Notes: generated from the sequence alone by a model not told the origin. A DNA stretch of 64,000 bases from Microbacterium rhizomatis (GCF_008710745.1 NZ_VYSA01000001.1:124001-188000); one strand, 5' to 3'. Numbered from the stretch's first letter, positions 24,084 through 33,308 are shown. Program-made: numbers and translations.

Positions 24084-25877
24084 ATGAGCGAAAGCGCCCT
24101 CCACGGTCTGGATGAGCGCCAACTCGAGGCGGTGACAGCGCTGCGCGGACCCGTGCTCGTGCTTGCCGGTGCAGGCACCGGCAAGACCAGGGTGATCACG
24201 CATCGAATAGCTCATGGCGTCGACACCGGCGCGTATTCGCCCGGTCGGGTGATGGCGGTGACCTTCACCTCGAAGGCCGCCGGCGAGATGCGCGGCCGCT
24301 TGCGCGCGCTCGGCGTGGAAGGCGTCGCGGCCCGCACATTCCATGCCGCGGCCCTGGCGCAGCTCAACTTCTTCTGGCCGACGCTCGCAGGGGATTCGGC
24401 GCCCACGATCGTCGACAACAAGGTCCGCCTCCTCGCGCATGCGGCCGACACGATCGGCATCCAGCCAGATACGGCGACTCTGCGCGATGTGGCGAGCGAG
24501 ATCGAGTGGCGCAAGGTGACGATGCGCAGCATCGAGGCGCACGCGGCTGCACGGCCGGGGGGCGTCGGCAGGCTCGAGGCCGGCCGAGTAGCCGACCTGC
24601 AGCGCGCGTACGAGAAGCTCAAGGACGAACGTCGCCAGCTCGACTTCGAAGACGTCCTGCTCGCGTGCGCGGGCATGATCGAGGCAGAGCCCCACGTGGC
24701 TGCGGCGGTCCGCGAGCAGTACCGTCACTTCACCGTCGACGAGTTCCAGGACGTCTCGCCCCTGCAGCACCGCCTGCTCGAGTTGTGGCTCGGCGATCGC
24801 CGTGACATCTGCGTCGTCGGCGACGCGAGCCAGACGATCTATTCGTTCGCGGGTGCGGACTCGCGCTTCCTTCTCGATTTCGATCGCCGCTACGACGATG
24901 CGCACGTCGTGCGCCTGGAGACGAACTACCGATCGGACGCGTCGATCCTCGCGGTGGCCAACGCGCTCATGCGCGACCGGCCCGGGGCGCTCCACCTGCA
25001 GCCTGCGCCCTCGGGGCCGCCCGGCAGGACGATGGACATCGCGCCGCCGACTGTCACGGCCTATCCGGATGAGGTCGCCGAAGCGAAGGGCGTGGCCGCG
25101 GAGATCGCCGCCCGGGTCCGGTCGGGAGTGGACCCGCGACGGATGGCGATCCTGTACCGCGCCCATGCGCAGTCCGCCGAGCTTGTGCGGGCGCTCGCCG
25201 ATGCGGGGCTCGCGGCGACCGTGCTCGGTGGCAAGCGCTTCTTCGACATCCCGGAAGTGCGCCAGGCCGTCATGGCACTCCGCGGAGCATCCGTTGCTCC
25301 GCAGCAACGCGGCTTCCTCGACGGGGTGAGGGACGTGCTGCGTTCGCTCGGTCTGACCGAGGAGCCGCCCCCGGCGGGAGGTGCGCTCAGAGACGCATGG
25401 GAGGCGCGCTCCGCGCTCGCTCGCCTCGCCGAGGAGGCGCCCCCCGGCACGACCCTCCGTGCGTTCACCGACGACCTCATGGCGAGGGCGCGGGCGCAGC
25501 ACGAACCGGCGATGCGCACGATCACGCTGGCGACACTCCACGCCGCGAAGGGGTTGGAGTGGGATCACGTGCATCTGCTCGGGGTCGCCGAAGGCCTCCT
25601 CCCGATCAGCTATGCGACGACCTTCGAGCAGATCGACGAAGAGCGGCGACTGGCCTACGTGGGAATCACGCGGGCCGGGCGAACGCTCTCGATGTCGTGG
25701 TCTCGGGGTGAGGGACAACGGGAGCGATCGCCGTCGCGGTTCCTCCAGGAGATCGGCACGGGGACGAGCAGCACAGACAGTCTTCGTGCGGTCGATGCGC
25801 GCGCCACGTCCGGCGCAGCGAATCGCCGTGCAGGGTCAGGGAGTGCCCCACTCGAGGGACCTCGCCGAGCGCGCTGA
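24084..25877 (+). CDS. uvrD2: UvrD2-like DNA helicase, short form
   Basis: A 597-residue SF1A helicase. Motifs: LAGAGTGKTRV (about 24-34), VTFTSKAAGEM, VDEFQDVSPLQ (about 217), VGDASQTIYSFAGA, LETNYRS, TLHAAKGLEWDHV, LAYVGITRAGRTL, then SPSRFLQEIG. It ends soon after. The HRDC domain and tetracysteine linker known from mycobacterial UvrD2 are not present. ATG chosen because the longer frame runs through nudC; GAGGAAGAG precedes it. The last about 70 codons overlap the convergent ThiF-like gene. Confidence 0.88.
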   Translation: MSESALHGLDERQLEAVTALRGPVLVLAGAGTGKTRVITHRIAHGVDTGAYSPGRVMAVTFTSKAAGEMRGRLRALGVEGVAARTFHAAALAQLNFFWPTLAGDSAPTIVDNKVRLLAHAADTIGIQPDTATLRDVASEIEWRKVTMRSIEAHAAARPGGVGRLEAGRVADLQRAYEKLKDERRQLDFEDVLLACAGMIEAEPHVAAAVREQYRHFTVDEFQDVSPLQHRLLELWLGDRRDICVVGDASQTIYSFAGADSRFLLDFDRRYDDAHVVRLETNYRSDASILAVANALMRDRPGALHLQPAPSGPPGRTMDIAPPTVTAYPDEVAEAKGVAAEIAARVRSGVDPRRMAILYRAHAQSAELVRALADAGLAATVLGGKRFFDIPEVRQAVMALRGASVAPQQRGFLDGVRDVLRSLGLTEEPPPAGGALRDAWEARSALARLAEEAPPGTTLRAFTDDLMARARAQHEPAMRTITLATLHAAKGLEWDHVHLLGVAEGLLPISYATTFEQIDEERRLAYVGITRAGRTLSMSWSRGEGQRERSPSRFLQEIGTGTSSTDSLRAVDARATSGAANRRAGSGSAPLEGPRRAR

Positions 25878-26559
25878 GCATCCGCGCGGCGACCAGGCCG
25901 GCCTCGCCCGCGGTCGCGGACTCGATGGAGGGGCCCGGTCGCCCGACCAATTGCGCGGCGATGAGCGGCCACGACGGGTCGGTGTCCCGTCGACGGGCGG
26001 CGAGACACGCGAGGCACGCGGTCACCCCCGGGACGATGAGTGGCCCGATCTCGACGCGGCCGGCGGTGAAGACGATCGGCAGGTGGACGATGTCGTTCGC
26101 CATCAGCGGGGTGACGCGGCGTGGCTCGATGAGATGGTCACCCACGACGATCAGCGGTCCTGCGTCGGGCGGTGGTTCGCGGGGCGCGCCGTACCAGGTC
26201 GACTTCTGGACGCTCCATCCTGCGCACGCGACGGCGCGTGCGATCTCGTCGGCGACGGCGGGCGGGTGGTGCTCGGACGTCTGCACTGTCACGACGTGAT
26301 TCGCACCCGGATGTGAGGACTGCGCGCGTGTCAGCGCGGGCGTGAGCTGGCTGAGCAGTTCGCGCGCCTGCGCGAGCGTCGCTCCGGATACGTGCGCGAC
26401 CGCCTCGAAGGCCTCGTCGGGCACACCGCGTACGAGCTCGTGCACGAGCCGCTGCTGCCACGGCTTCGGGTCGTCGATCACGACGACGGCGTCGGCGCCG
26501 AACTGCAGGCTCGAGGGACTGCGCCAGAGCGGAGGATGATCGGGGTCGACACGGGGCAT
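25666..26559 (-). CDS. ThiF/cyclodehydratase-like protein (TOMM leader-binding family)
   Basis: A 297-residue protein related to the E1-like partner proteins of YcaO cyclodehydratases. RVEIGPLIVPGVTACLACLAARRRD, DPSWPLIAAQLVG and a late HEDCLCC...GTATA match that family; CLAC plus CLCC could hold zinc. No GxGxxG/ATP-binding motif is seen, and no YcaO, precursor peptide or dehydrogenase lies nearby, so azol(in)e peptide synthesis is not indicated. ATG at 26559 is the only sensible start (CATGAT six bases upstream). Its 3' end overlaps uvrD2 by 212 bases, yet the family-like GTATA lies within the overlap. Confidence 0.7.
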   Translation of the reverse strand: MPRVDPDHPPLWRSPSSLQFGADAVVVIDDPKPWQQRLVHELVRGVPDEAFEAVAHVSGATLAQARELLSQLTPALTRAQSSHPGANHVVTVQTSEHHPPAVADEIARAVACAGWSVQKSTWYGAPREPPPDAGPLIVVGDHLIEPRRVTPLMANDIVHLPIVFTAGRVEIGPLIVPGVTACLACLAARRRDTDPSWPLIAAQLVGRPGPSIESATAGEAGLVAARMLSALGEVPRVGHSLTLHGDSLRRTWRAHRPHEDCLCCSSPCRSPGGTATAIAPVVPHPETTTSRAFARPA

Positions 26560-26653
26560 CCCCCGATCATGCCCGCCGTCGCATGCGTCGGCACGACTGT
26601 CCACAGAGCCGGCCGCCCAGGCCCCCGACAGGGCGCCTGGGGAGGAGCGGGTG

Positions 26654-28045
26654 CTAGACCGGCTTCGGGTCGTCCGAGCCCTGGTCGTCCTGCCCGGGGG
26701 AATCGATGCCGCCGTCGCCCTCACCGGCCAGAAGCCGGTCGAGCGCGTCGTCGAACTCGTCGCGGACCGGTTCTTCGCCGCGCGCCCGTGCCTCGAGCCG
26801 TGCGACGAGGGCTGCCGGATCGTCGATGTCGTCGGAGGTGGGCATGAGGTCGGGGTAGTCCCAGAGGGCGTCCCGTGCGGCGATGCCGACGGCATCCGTC
26901 ACGGCGCGCCACATGGCGGCCGCTTCTCGCATCCGGCGCGGGCGCAGCTCGAGGCCGACCAGCGAATTGAGCGCCTGTTCGGCGGGGCCGCCGACCGCGC
27001 GACGCCTGCGGACCGCCTCGGCGATCCGATCGGCGGACGGCAGCCGTGACGTTGCGGCTCCCGTGACCACATCCACCCAGCCCTCGATCGTGGCGAGCAG
27101 GTTCTCGAGCCGGGCGAGCGCGGCGTTCTGTGCGTCCGACCGGGCAGGGATGAGCGCACCGCTCTCGAGCGCGCGGCGCAGCTCCTCCGGTTCGGACGGA
27201 TCGAAACGGGAGGCGAGTTCCTCCAGCGCGTCGGTGTCGACGTGGATGCCCCGCGCGAAGTCGTTCACCTGTGACATGACGTGCAGCCGAAGCCAGCGGG
27301 CATGACGGAACAGGCGCGCGTGCGCGAGCTCTCGAGTTGCGATGTACAGCGCGAGCTGGTCTTCGGGGATCTCGAGGTCTCGCCCGAAATCCGCGAAGTT
27401 CTGCGGCAGGATCGCCGCCTCACCGGCAGGCATCACCGGGATGCCGACGTCTCCGCCGCTGACGACCTCGGTCGAGAGCCGCCCGAGCACCTGGCCGAGC
27501 TGCGAGGCGAAGAGCGATCCGCCGACCGTGCGCATCAGGCGGCCCGCGCCCTTCACGAGGTCCTGCATCTCTTCGGGAGCCTGCTCGCTCAGCGTTGCCG
27601 TGAGCGCGTCGGCGATGCTCGTGGCGACGGGTTCGGCGAGCTCCTGCCAGACGGGCAGCGTCTCTTCGACCCATCCGCCGCGAGTCAGGGCGCGGGGAGG
27701 CGTGGCAAGCTCTGAGATCGCGGTCGCCTCGCCGAGCCAGAGCGTGGCCAGCGCGAACGCCTGATCGAGGTCGGTGCGCTCCCCGTCGGTGACGCCGAGG
27801 CCGTCCTGGTTGGCGATGTGGAGGGCCTGTCGCTTGGCGGCATCCCACGAGATTCCGCCGTCGGTCCCGCCGGCCGCGAAGGCGCCCTGCAGCTGCTGCA
27901 TGACCGCCCGCATCATCGCGGGATCGATCTGCATGCCCGCGAGCCGCTCGAGCTGCTCCGGGTCGATCTCTCCACCGGAGCCGCCGAACAGCTGCCGGAT
28001 CAGCTCCTGGAACTCCTCTTCAGGACTGCGATCCTCATCCGCCAC
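26654..28045 (-). CDS. Zincin-like protein (DUF2342 / Zincin_2 family)
   Basis: A 463-residue, mostly helical cytosolic protein of the actinobacterial zinc-dependent metalloprotease-like family. The conserved core PQNFADFGRDLEIPEDQLALY and RELAHARLFRHARWL (about 232-246), then LLATIEGWVDVV, are recognisable. In the putative metal helix the first residue of an HExxH motif is Arg (RELAH), so protease activity is questionable. The C-terminal about 50 residues are acidic and disordered. GTG start with GAAAGGCGG upstream. It is divergent from the PDZ-Lon protease, with TAGCGT on the reverse strand near 28084-28089 as a -10 candidate. Confidence 0.8.
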   Translation of the reverse strand: MADEDRSPEEEFQELIRQLFGGSGGEIDPEQLERLAGMQIDPAMMRAVMQQLQGAFAAGGTDGGISWDAAKRQALHIANQDGLGVTDGERTDLDQAFALATLWLGEATAISELATPPRALTRGGWVEETLPVWQELAEPVATSIADALTATLSEQAPEEMQDLVKGAGRLMRTVGGSLFASQLGQVLGRLSTEVVSGGDVGIPVMPAGEAAILPQNFADFGRDLEIPEDQLALYIATRELAHARLFRHARWLRLHVMSQVNDFARGIHVDTDALEELASRFDPSEPEELRRALESGALIPARSDAQNAALARLENLLATIEGWVDVVTGAATSRLPSADRIAEAVRRRRAVGGPAEQALNSLVGLELRPRRMREAAAMWRAVTDAVGIAARDALWDYPDLMPTSDDIDDPAALVARLEARARGEEPVRDEFDDALDRLLAGEGDGGIDSPGQDDQGSDDPKPV

Positions 28046-28171
28046 TTCAGCCGCCTTTCAGCCAGGTCAAGACCTCTCCATCTACGCTAGTCGCACGGAT
28101 CATCGCACCTCCCGGCCGAGACCTTCCTCGCTTACGCCGGTCGCGAACGACCAGGCAAAGAAAGGGCTCCC

Positions 28172-29308
28172 GTGGCGCTGTTCGACGAGAACGTGACGAT
28201 CACCCCTGCCCCGCGGCGGAGGATGGGCCGGTCGACGGTGGCCGGAGTCTGGGCACTGGCCGTCGCCCTCGTTGTGCTGCTGGTCATCACGTTCCTGCCC
28301 ACCGCGTACGTCATCCAGCAGCCCGGTCCCGTCTACAACACGCTGGGCACGGTGCAGAGCACAGACGGCTCGGAGGTGCCGCTCATCTCGATCTCTGGTG
28401 CCGAGACATACCCGACCGCCGGTGCCCTGGACCTCCTCACCGTGCAGGTCGTGGGAAATCGCGAGCGGACGCCGTCGTGGTTCGAGCTCGCCTCGGCATG
28501 GTTCGATCCGTCCCGCGCCGTTCTGCCGATCGACTCGATCTTCCCGATCGGTCAGAGCACGGATCAGCGGAATCAGGAAAGCGCCGCCATGATGGTCGAT
28601 TCGCAGAAGGAGGCCACCGCGGCCGCGCTCACCGAACTCGGCTACACGATCACGGCCGACCTGACGGTGCACTCGATCGTGGACGGGTCGGCAGCGGCGG
28701 GCGTGCTCGAAGAGGGCGATGTCATCCTGTCCGCGAACGGCCAGAAAGTCACCGATGCCATGACCTTGCGCCAGATCGTCAATGCGGGCGACGGCGCGCC
28801 CGTCAGCCTCGACATCGAGCGCAACGGGGTCGCGCAGACCGTTTCGGTCACGCCGAAGCAGGCCGATTCCAACGGCGAGCAGGTGTGGCTGATCGGGGTG
28901 ACCCTCGTCAACGACTACGTCTTCCCGATCGACGTGACTATCCAGCTGAACAATGTCGGAGGTCCGAGCGCCGGGATGATGTTCGCGCTCGGCATCATCG
29001 ACACGCTCACTCCCGGCGAGCTCAACGGGGGGCAGAACGTGGCCGGGACGGGCACGATCACCGCCGACGGCACGGTGGGACCGATCGGTGGCATCCAGCA
29101 GAAGCTCTGGGGTGCCAAGGGTGCGGGAGCGCAGTGGTTCCTCGCGCCGGCGTCCAACTGCGACGAGGTCGTCGGTCATGTTCCGCCGGGTTTGCGAGTG
29201 TTCTCGGTCGCCACTCTGTCCGATTCGATGAAGGTGCTCCAGACGATCTCATCGGGAGGCGACCTCGATGCACTGCCCACTTGCACCGCCACCAGCACGA
29301 CCAGCTGA
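28172..29308 (+). CDS. Membrane-anchored PDZ-Lon (S16) protease, YlbL-like
   Basis: A 378-residue protein with an N-terminal membrane helix (about 20-42), an extracellular PDZ domain (about 165-240, GDVILSANGQKVTDAMTLRQIV) and a C-terminal Lon-type domain. The catalytic Ser lies in GGPSAGMMFALGII (about 265) and the Lys in KLWGAKGAGA (about 312), giving the Ser-Lys dyad of S16 peptidases. The family includes Bacillus YlbL. The GTG start is preceded by AAAGAAAGGG. It is 98 bases upstream of the UPF0182 gene. Confidence 0.87.
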   Translation: MALFDENVTITPAPRRRMGRSTVAGVWALAVALVVLLVITFLPTAYVIQQPGPVYNTLGTVQSTDGSEVPLISISGAETYPTAGALDLLTVQVVGNRERTPSWFELASAWFDPSRAVLPIDSIFPIGQSTDQRNQESAAMMVDSQKEATAAALTELGYTITADLTVHSIVDGSAAAGVLEEGDVILSANGQKVTDAMTLRQIVNAGDGAPVSLDIERNGVAQTVSVTPKQADSNGEQVWLIGVTLVNDYVFPIDVTIQLNNVGGPSAGMMFALGIIDTLTPGELNGGQNVAGTGTITADGTVGPIGGIQQKLWGAKGAGAQWFLAPASNCDEVVGHVPPGLRVFSVATLSDSMKVLQTISSGGDLDALPTCTATSTTS

Positions 29309-29394
29309 CGAGCACGATCGCGATCGATGCGCGAACGTTGCGTAACCGTGAGTCCCCATAGCGCTTCCTCGGCATATGCCCAGAACGGCCAACC

Positions 29395-29400
29395 TAGGAT
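29395..29400 (+). promoter_or_regulatory. Leaderless-type -10 element of the UPF0182 gene
   Basis: TAGGAT is six bases before the GTG at 29407. Confidence 0.5.
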
Positions 29401-29406
29401 GAGACG

Positions 29407-32337
29407 GTGACCACGTCGTCCTCTCCAGCCTCATCTGCCGCAGGGCCAGCCGCCCCGCACCGCACTCGCCGGATCATCGCGATCTCGCTCGCGATCATCG
29501 TCGGACTGGTCGTGGCGTTCTTCATCTTCGCGAACCTGTACACGGACTGGCTGTGGTTCCGCCAGCTCGGGTTCGACTCGGTGCTCGTCACGCAATGGAC
29601 GGCGCGCGTCATCATGTTCGTCGTCGGGTTCCTCGGCATGGCCGTGCCGGTCTGGCTCGCGATCCAGCTGGCCTACCGCCTGCGGCCGGTGTACGCCCGG
29701 CTGAGCTCGCAGCTGGACCGCTACCAGGAAGTGGTAGAACCGCTCCGTCGCCTGGCGATGTGGGGCATCCCGGTCTTCTTCGGATTCTTCGCGGGCTTCG
29801 CCGCGTCCGCCCAGTGGGACACGACATGGCTCTGGTTCAACGGCGTCCAGACGTCCGTCACCGACCCGCAGTTCGGTCTCGACACGGGCTTCTACATGTT
29901 CGCGATGCCGTTCTACAGCTCGCTCCTCGGCTTCGCATCTGCGGTGCTCCTGATCTGCCTCTTCGTGACGGCCATCGTGTCGTACCTGTACGGTTCGGTG
30001 CGGATCGGTCAGCGCGAGCTGCGCATCTCGAAATCGGCCCGCATCCAGCTCGCCGTGATCGCCGGGCTCTACATCCTCGTGCAGGGGGTGAGCCTCTGGC
30101 TCGATCGTTACAAGACGCTCGTCGAGCCCGGTGATCGCATCACCGGCCCCGGCTACACCGGGGTTCACGCGACGATCCCGGGTATGACGATCCTCGCGAT
30201 CGTCGCCGTGCTGGTCGCCATCCTGTTCTTCGTGACCGCGCTCATCGGGCGCTGGCGCTATCCGCTCATCGCCACGGCGCTCCTGGTCGTCTCGGCGATC
30301 GTGCTCGGCGTCGGCTACCCGTGGATCGTCACGACGTTCCAGGTCAAGCCCAACCAGCTCGCACTCGAGCGCGAGTACTACCAGCGCAACATCGACATGA
30401 CGAAGGCCGCCTACGGCATCGACGGTCTCGTCAAGAGCGACTACGACGCGGTCACCACCGCCTCGGCCGGGCAGCTGCGTTCGGACGCCGAGACGACCGC
30501 ATCCATCCGCATCATGGACCCCGCGATCATCAACCCGACCGTCGCGCAGCTCGAGCAGTACCGGTCGTACTACCAGTTCAAGGATCCGCTCGACGTGGAT
30601 CGGTACACGATCGACGGGCAGTCGCAAGACACGATCGTGTCGGTGCGCGACCTGAACCTCGGTGCGCTGGGTCAGGCGGCGTCATGGCAGAACACCGCGC
30701 TCGTCTACACGCACGGTTACGGACTCGTCGTCGCCAAGGGCAACGAGCGCACGGTGGACGGCGACCCGGTCTTCCTGGAGAGCGGGATCCCTGCCAGTGG
30801 GTTCCTTTCGTCGGATTCGTTCGAGCCGCGCGTGTACTTCGGCGAGAACTCGCCGCCGTACTCGATCGTGGGTGCACCGAGCACGACCGATCCGATCGAG
30901 CTGGACTACCCGTCGGGCAAGGACGGGGCGAACGAGACCAAGACGACGTTCACCGGAAACGGCGGACCCAGCGTCGGCAACGTGTTCGATCGGCTGCTGT
31001 ACGCGCTGAAGTTCCAGTCCGAGCAGATCCTGTTCTCGGACTACATCAACCAGGACTCGCAGATCCTGTACGACCGCGATCCCGTGACCCGCGTGCAGAA
31101 GGCAGCGCCCTACCTGACGCTCGACAGCGACCCGTACCCGAGCGTGGTGGACGGCAGGATCGTATGGATCGTGGACGGCTACACGACGAGCGCGACCTAC
31201 CCGTACTCGACGACCGTGAGTCTCGCCTCAGCCATCGCCGACACCAACAACCCCACACCGCGGTTCGCCCTCGACAACATCAACTACATCCGCAACTCGG
31301 TCAAGGCCACGGTCGACGCCTACGACGGCAGCGTCAAGCTCTACGCGTGGGACGAGACCGACCCGATCCTGCAGACGTGGCAGAAGGTCTACCCGAACAC
31401 CCTCAAGCCGATCAGCGACATGTCGGCCCAGCTCATGAGCCACGTGCGGTACCCCACCGATCTGTTCAAGGTGCAGCGCTCTATGCTCGGGGTCTACCAC
31501 GTCGACGACGCGCAGTCCTTCTACCAGCGCGACAACGCGTGGGCCACACCGGACGACCCGCAGGATCCCAACCGCCTGCAGCCGCCGTACTACCTGACGA
31601 TGCAGATGCCGGGGCAGACCGATCCGGCGTACTCGATGTTCACGTCGTTCATCCCGTCGTCAGAGGGCGCCAACTCGCGGAACGTCCTGATGGGCTATCT
31701 CGCCGTCGACTCCAACGCCGGTGCGGATGCGGGCACCAAGAGCGCCGACTACGGCAAACTGCGGATGCTCGAGATCACCGCGGATACGACGATCCCCGGC
31801 CCGGGGCAGGTGCAGAACACGTTCAACTCCGATCCGTTGATCTCGTCGCAGATCAACCTGCTCAAACAGGGCCAGTCGCAGGTGCTGAACGGCAACCTGC
31901 TCACCCTGCCGGTCGGTGGCGGATTCCTCTACGTCCAGCCCGTCTTCGTGCAGGCCTCGACGGGGACTCAGCTGCCGCAGCTGAGGAAGGTGCTCGTCGC
32001 CTTCGGTACGCAGGTCGCCTTCGAGGCGACGCTGAATGACGCCCTGAACACGCTCTTCGGCGGTAGTTCCGGAGCCGCAGCAGGAGACCAGACCGTCCAG
32101 CCCGGCGACCAGACGACCCCGACTCCTGGGGCGACCCCGACACCGGGCGACACGTCGTCCCCGTCCCCGTCGCCGTCGCCGTCGACATCCGTGGCCTATC
32201 AGGCCGCGCTCCAGGCGGCGTCCCAGGCGATGATCGATCGGCAGGCCGCGTTGCAGGCGGGCAACTGGACGGCGTATGGCGAAGCCGATGCGCGCCTGAC
32301 GGCAGCGGTCCAGCAGCTCATCGCCCTCGGCGGCTGA
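29407..32337 (+). CDS. UPF0182 family large membrane protein
   Basis: A 976-residue protein with about seven transmembrane helices in the first about 310 residues. A long extracytoplasmic domain follows (YYQRNIDMTKAAYGIDGL, YWQF-like motifs, PYLTLDSDPYPSVVDGRIVWIVDGYTTSATYPYS, FKVQRSMLGVYHVDD). A Thr/Pro/Ser-rich linker leads to a short helical C terminus. All segments match UPF0182/Rv3193c-type proteins, whose function is unknown. GTG start fixed by TAGGAT. A strong hairpin closes the unit. Confidence 0.92.
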   Translation: MTTSSSPASSAAGPAAPHRTRRIIAISLAIIVGLVVAFFIFANLYTDWLWFRQLGFDSVLVTQWTARVIMFVVGFLGMAVPVWLAIQLAYRLRPVYARLSSQLDRYQEVVEPLRRLAMWGIPVFFGFFAGFAASAQWDTTWLWFNGVQTSVTDPQFGLDTGFYMFAMPFYSSLLGFASAVLLICLFVTAIVSYLYGSVRIGQRELRISKSARIQLAVIAGLYILVQGVSLWLDRYKTLVEPGDRITGPGYTGVHATIPGMTILAIVAVLVAILFFVTALIGRWRYPLIATALLVVSAIVLGVGYPWIVTTFQVKPNQLALEREYYQRNIDMTKAAYGIDGLVKSDYDAVTTASAGQLRSDAETTASIRIMDPAIINPTVAQLEQYRSYYQFKDPLDVDRYTIDGQSQDTIVSVRDLNLGALGQAASWQNTALVYTHGYGLVVAKGNERTVDGDPVFLESGIPASGFLSSDSFEPRVYFGENSPPYSIVGAPSTTDPIELDYPSGKDGANETKTTFTGNGGPSVGNVFDRLLYALKFQSEQILFSDYINQDSQILYDRDPVTRVQKAAPYLTLDSDPYPSVVDGRIVWIVDGYTTSATYPYSTTVSLASAIADTNNPTPRFALDNINYIRNSVKATVDAYDGSVKLYAWDETDPILQTWQKVYPNTLKPISDMSAQLMSHVRYPTDLFKVQRSMLGVYHVDDAQSFYQRDNAWATPDDPQDPNRLQPPYYLTMQMPGQTDPAYSMFTSFIPSSEGANSRNVLMGYLAVDSNAGADAGTKSADYGKLRMLEITADTTIPGPGQVQNTFNSDPLISSQINLLKQGQSQVLNGNLLTLPVGGGFLYVQPVFVQASTGTQLPQLRKVLVAFGTQVAFEATLNDALNTLFGGSSGAAAGDQTVQPGDQTTPTPGATPTPGDTSSPSPSPSPSTSVAYQAALQAASQAMIDRQAALQAGNWTAYGEADARLTAAVQQLIALGG

Positions 32338-32348
32338 TCCGGCCTCCA

Positions 32349-32385
32349 CGAAGAACCCCGCACCTGCGTCGTGCGGGGTTCTTCG
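32349..32385. terminator. Strong hairpin terminator between UPF0182 and crtEb
   Basis: Perfect 15-base arms (cgaagaaccccgcac / gtgcggggttcttcg) around a seven-base loop lie twelve bases after the UPF0182 stop and just before the convergent crtEb stop. The symmetry allows use from both sides. Confidence 0.8.
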
Positions 32386-32399
32386 TCCGACCCCGGCCG

Positions 32400-33308
32400 T
32401 CAGCCCGTCAGCAGCCAGAACCAGATCAGCAGCAGGGTGACGCCGAATCCGGCGATCTGATTGATCCAGAGGAATCGACGCCAGCCCCTCGTCGCGTCGG
32501 ACGCCGTGTCATCGGTGATCCGGCGGAACGGCCAGACGGCCGCGAGGTACGGCAGGACGAGGAGTGCGGCCAGCGGCCCGGGCCATGCCGTGATGAGCAT
32601 CGCCACGCCCGCCGCGGCATAGCAGACGAGGGCGAACCAGACCGTCCAGCGCGCCCCGCGCACGGTCGCGATCGAGGAGATGTCGGCCTCGCGGTCGGCC
32701 ACGACATCCTGCACCGCTCCGAACGCGTGCGACGCCACACCCCAGAGCGCGAACGCGACGATGATCGCCGCGAGCTGCGGGGTCCACAGTGCGCCCGCGA
32801 GCACCAGCGCGTACACGGCGGGTGAGAAGAAGTGGATGCTGCTGGTCGCCGAGTCGGCGAACGGCACCTCTTTCAGCCGCAGCGGGGGAGCACTGTAGAA
32901 CACGACGAAGAAGAGGCTGATGGCCAGCACCAGCCACGACAGCGGTGAGCCGACGATCACGAGGTAGACCACGAAGGGGATGCAGGTGAGCGCGGCAGCC
33001 CACAGTGTGATGCGGTGCATCCGCCGATCGAGCACGGCGCCGTGAGTACCGCCCTTGCGGGGGTTGCGCAGATCGGACTCGTAATCGAACACGTCGTTGA
33101 TGCCGTACATCGCCAGGTTGTACGGCACGAGGAAGAAGATCGTGCCGAGGACGAGGGTCAGGTCGATGTGCCGCGTGGTCAGGAGGTAGGCCGCCGCGAA
33201 CGGGTAGGCCGTGTTGATCCAGCTGACCGGCCGCGACGCGATGAAGAGCTCGCGCAGGACGGATCCTGCTCTCAGCTTCTCGGGGGGCGAATCCACATGC
33301 TCGATCAT
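32400..33308 (-). CDS. crtEb: UbiA-family lycopene elongase (C50 carotenoid synthesis)
   Basis: A 302-residue membrane prenyltransferase with about eight helices. It carries the two Asp-rich motifs of UbiA enzymes: NDVFDYESD (about 70) and DVVADREAD (about 205). By position at the end of the crt operon it would add C5 units to lycopene to give a C50 acyclic carotenoid such as flavuxanthin. Its ATG overlaps the crtYf stop (ATGA). The longer open frame upstream overlaps crtYf and crtYe and is not coding. Confidence 0.88.
   Translation of the reverse strand: MIEHVDSPPEKLRAGSVLRELFIASRPVSWINTAYPFAAAYLLTTRHIDLTLVLGTIFFLVPYNLAMYGINDVFDYESDLRNPRKGGTHGAVLDRRMHRITLWAAALTCIPFVVYLVIVGSPLSWLVLAISLFFVVFYSAPPLRLKEVPFADSATSSIHFFSPAVYALVLAGALWTPQLAAIIVAFALWGVASHAFGAVQDVVADREADISSIATVRGARWTVWFALVCYAAAGVAMLITAWPGPLAALLVLPYLAAVWPFRRITDDTASDATRGWRRFLWINQIAGFGVTLLLIWFWLLTG

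Noticed and set aside
25666..26559. A RiPP/TOMM biosynthetic cluster
   Set aside because: Only the partner-like protein is present. No YcaO, dehydrogenase, precursor peptide or exporter lies beside it.
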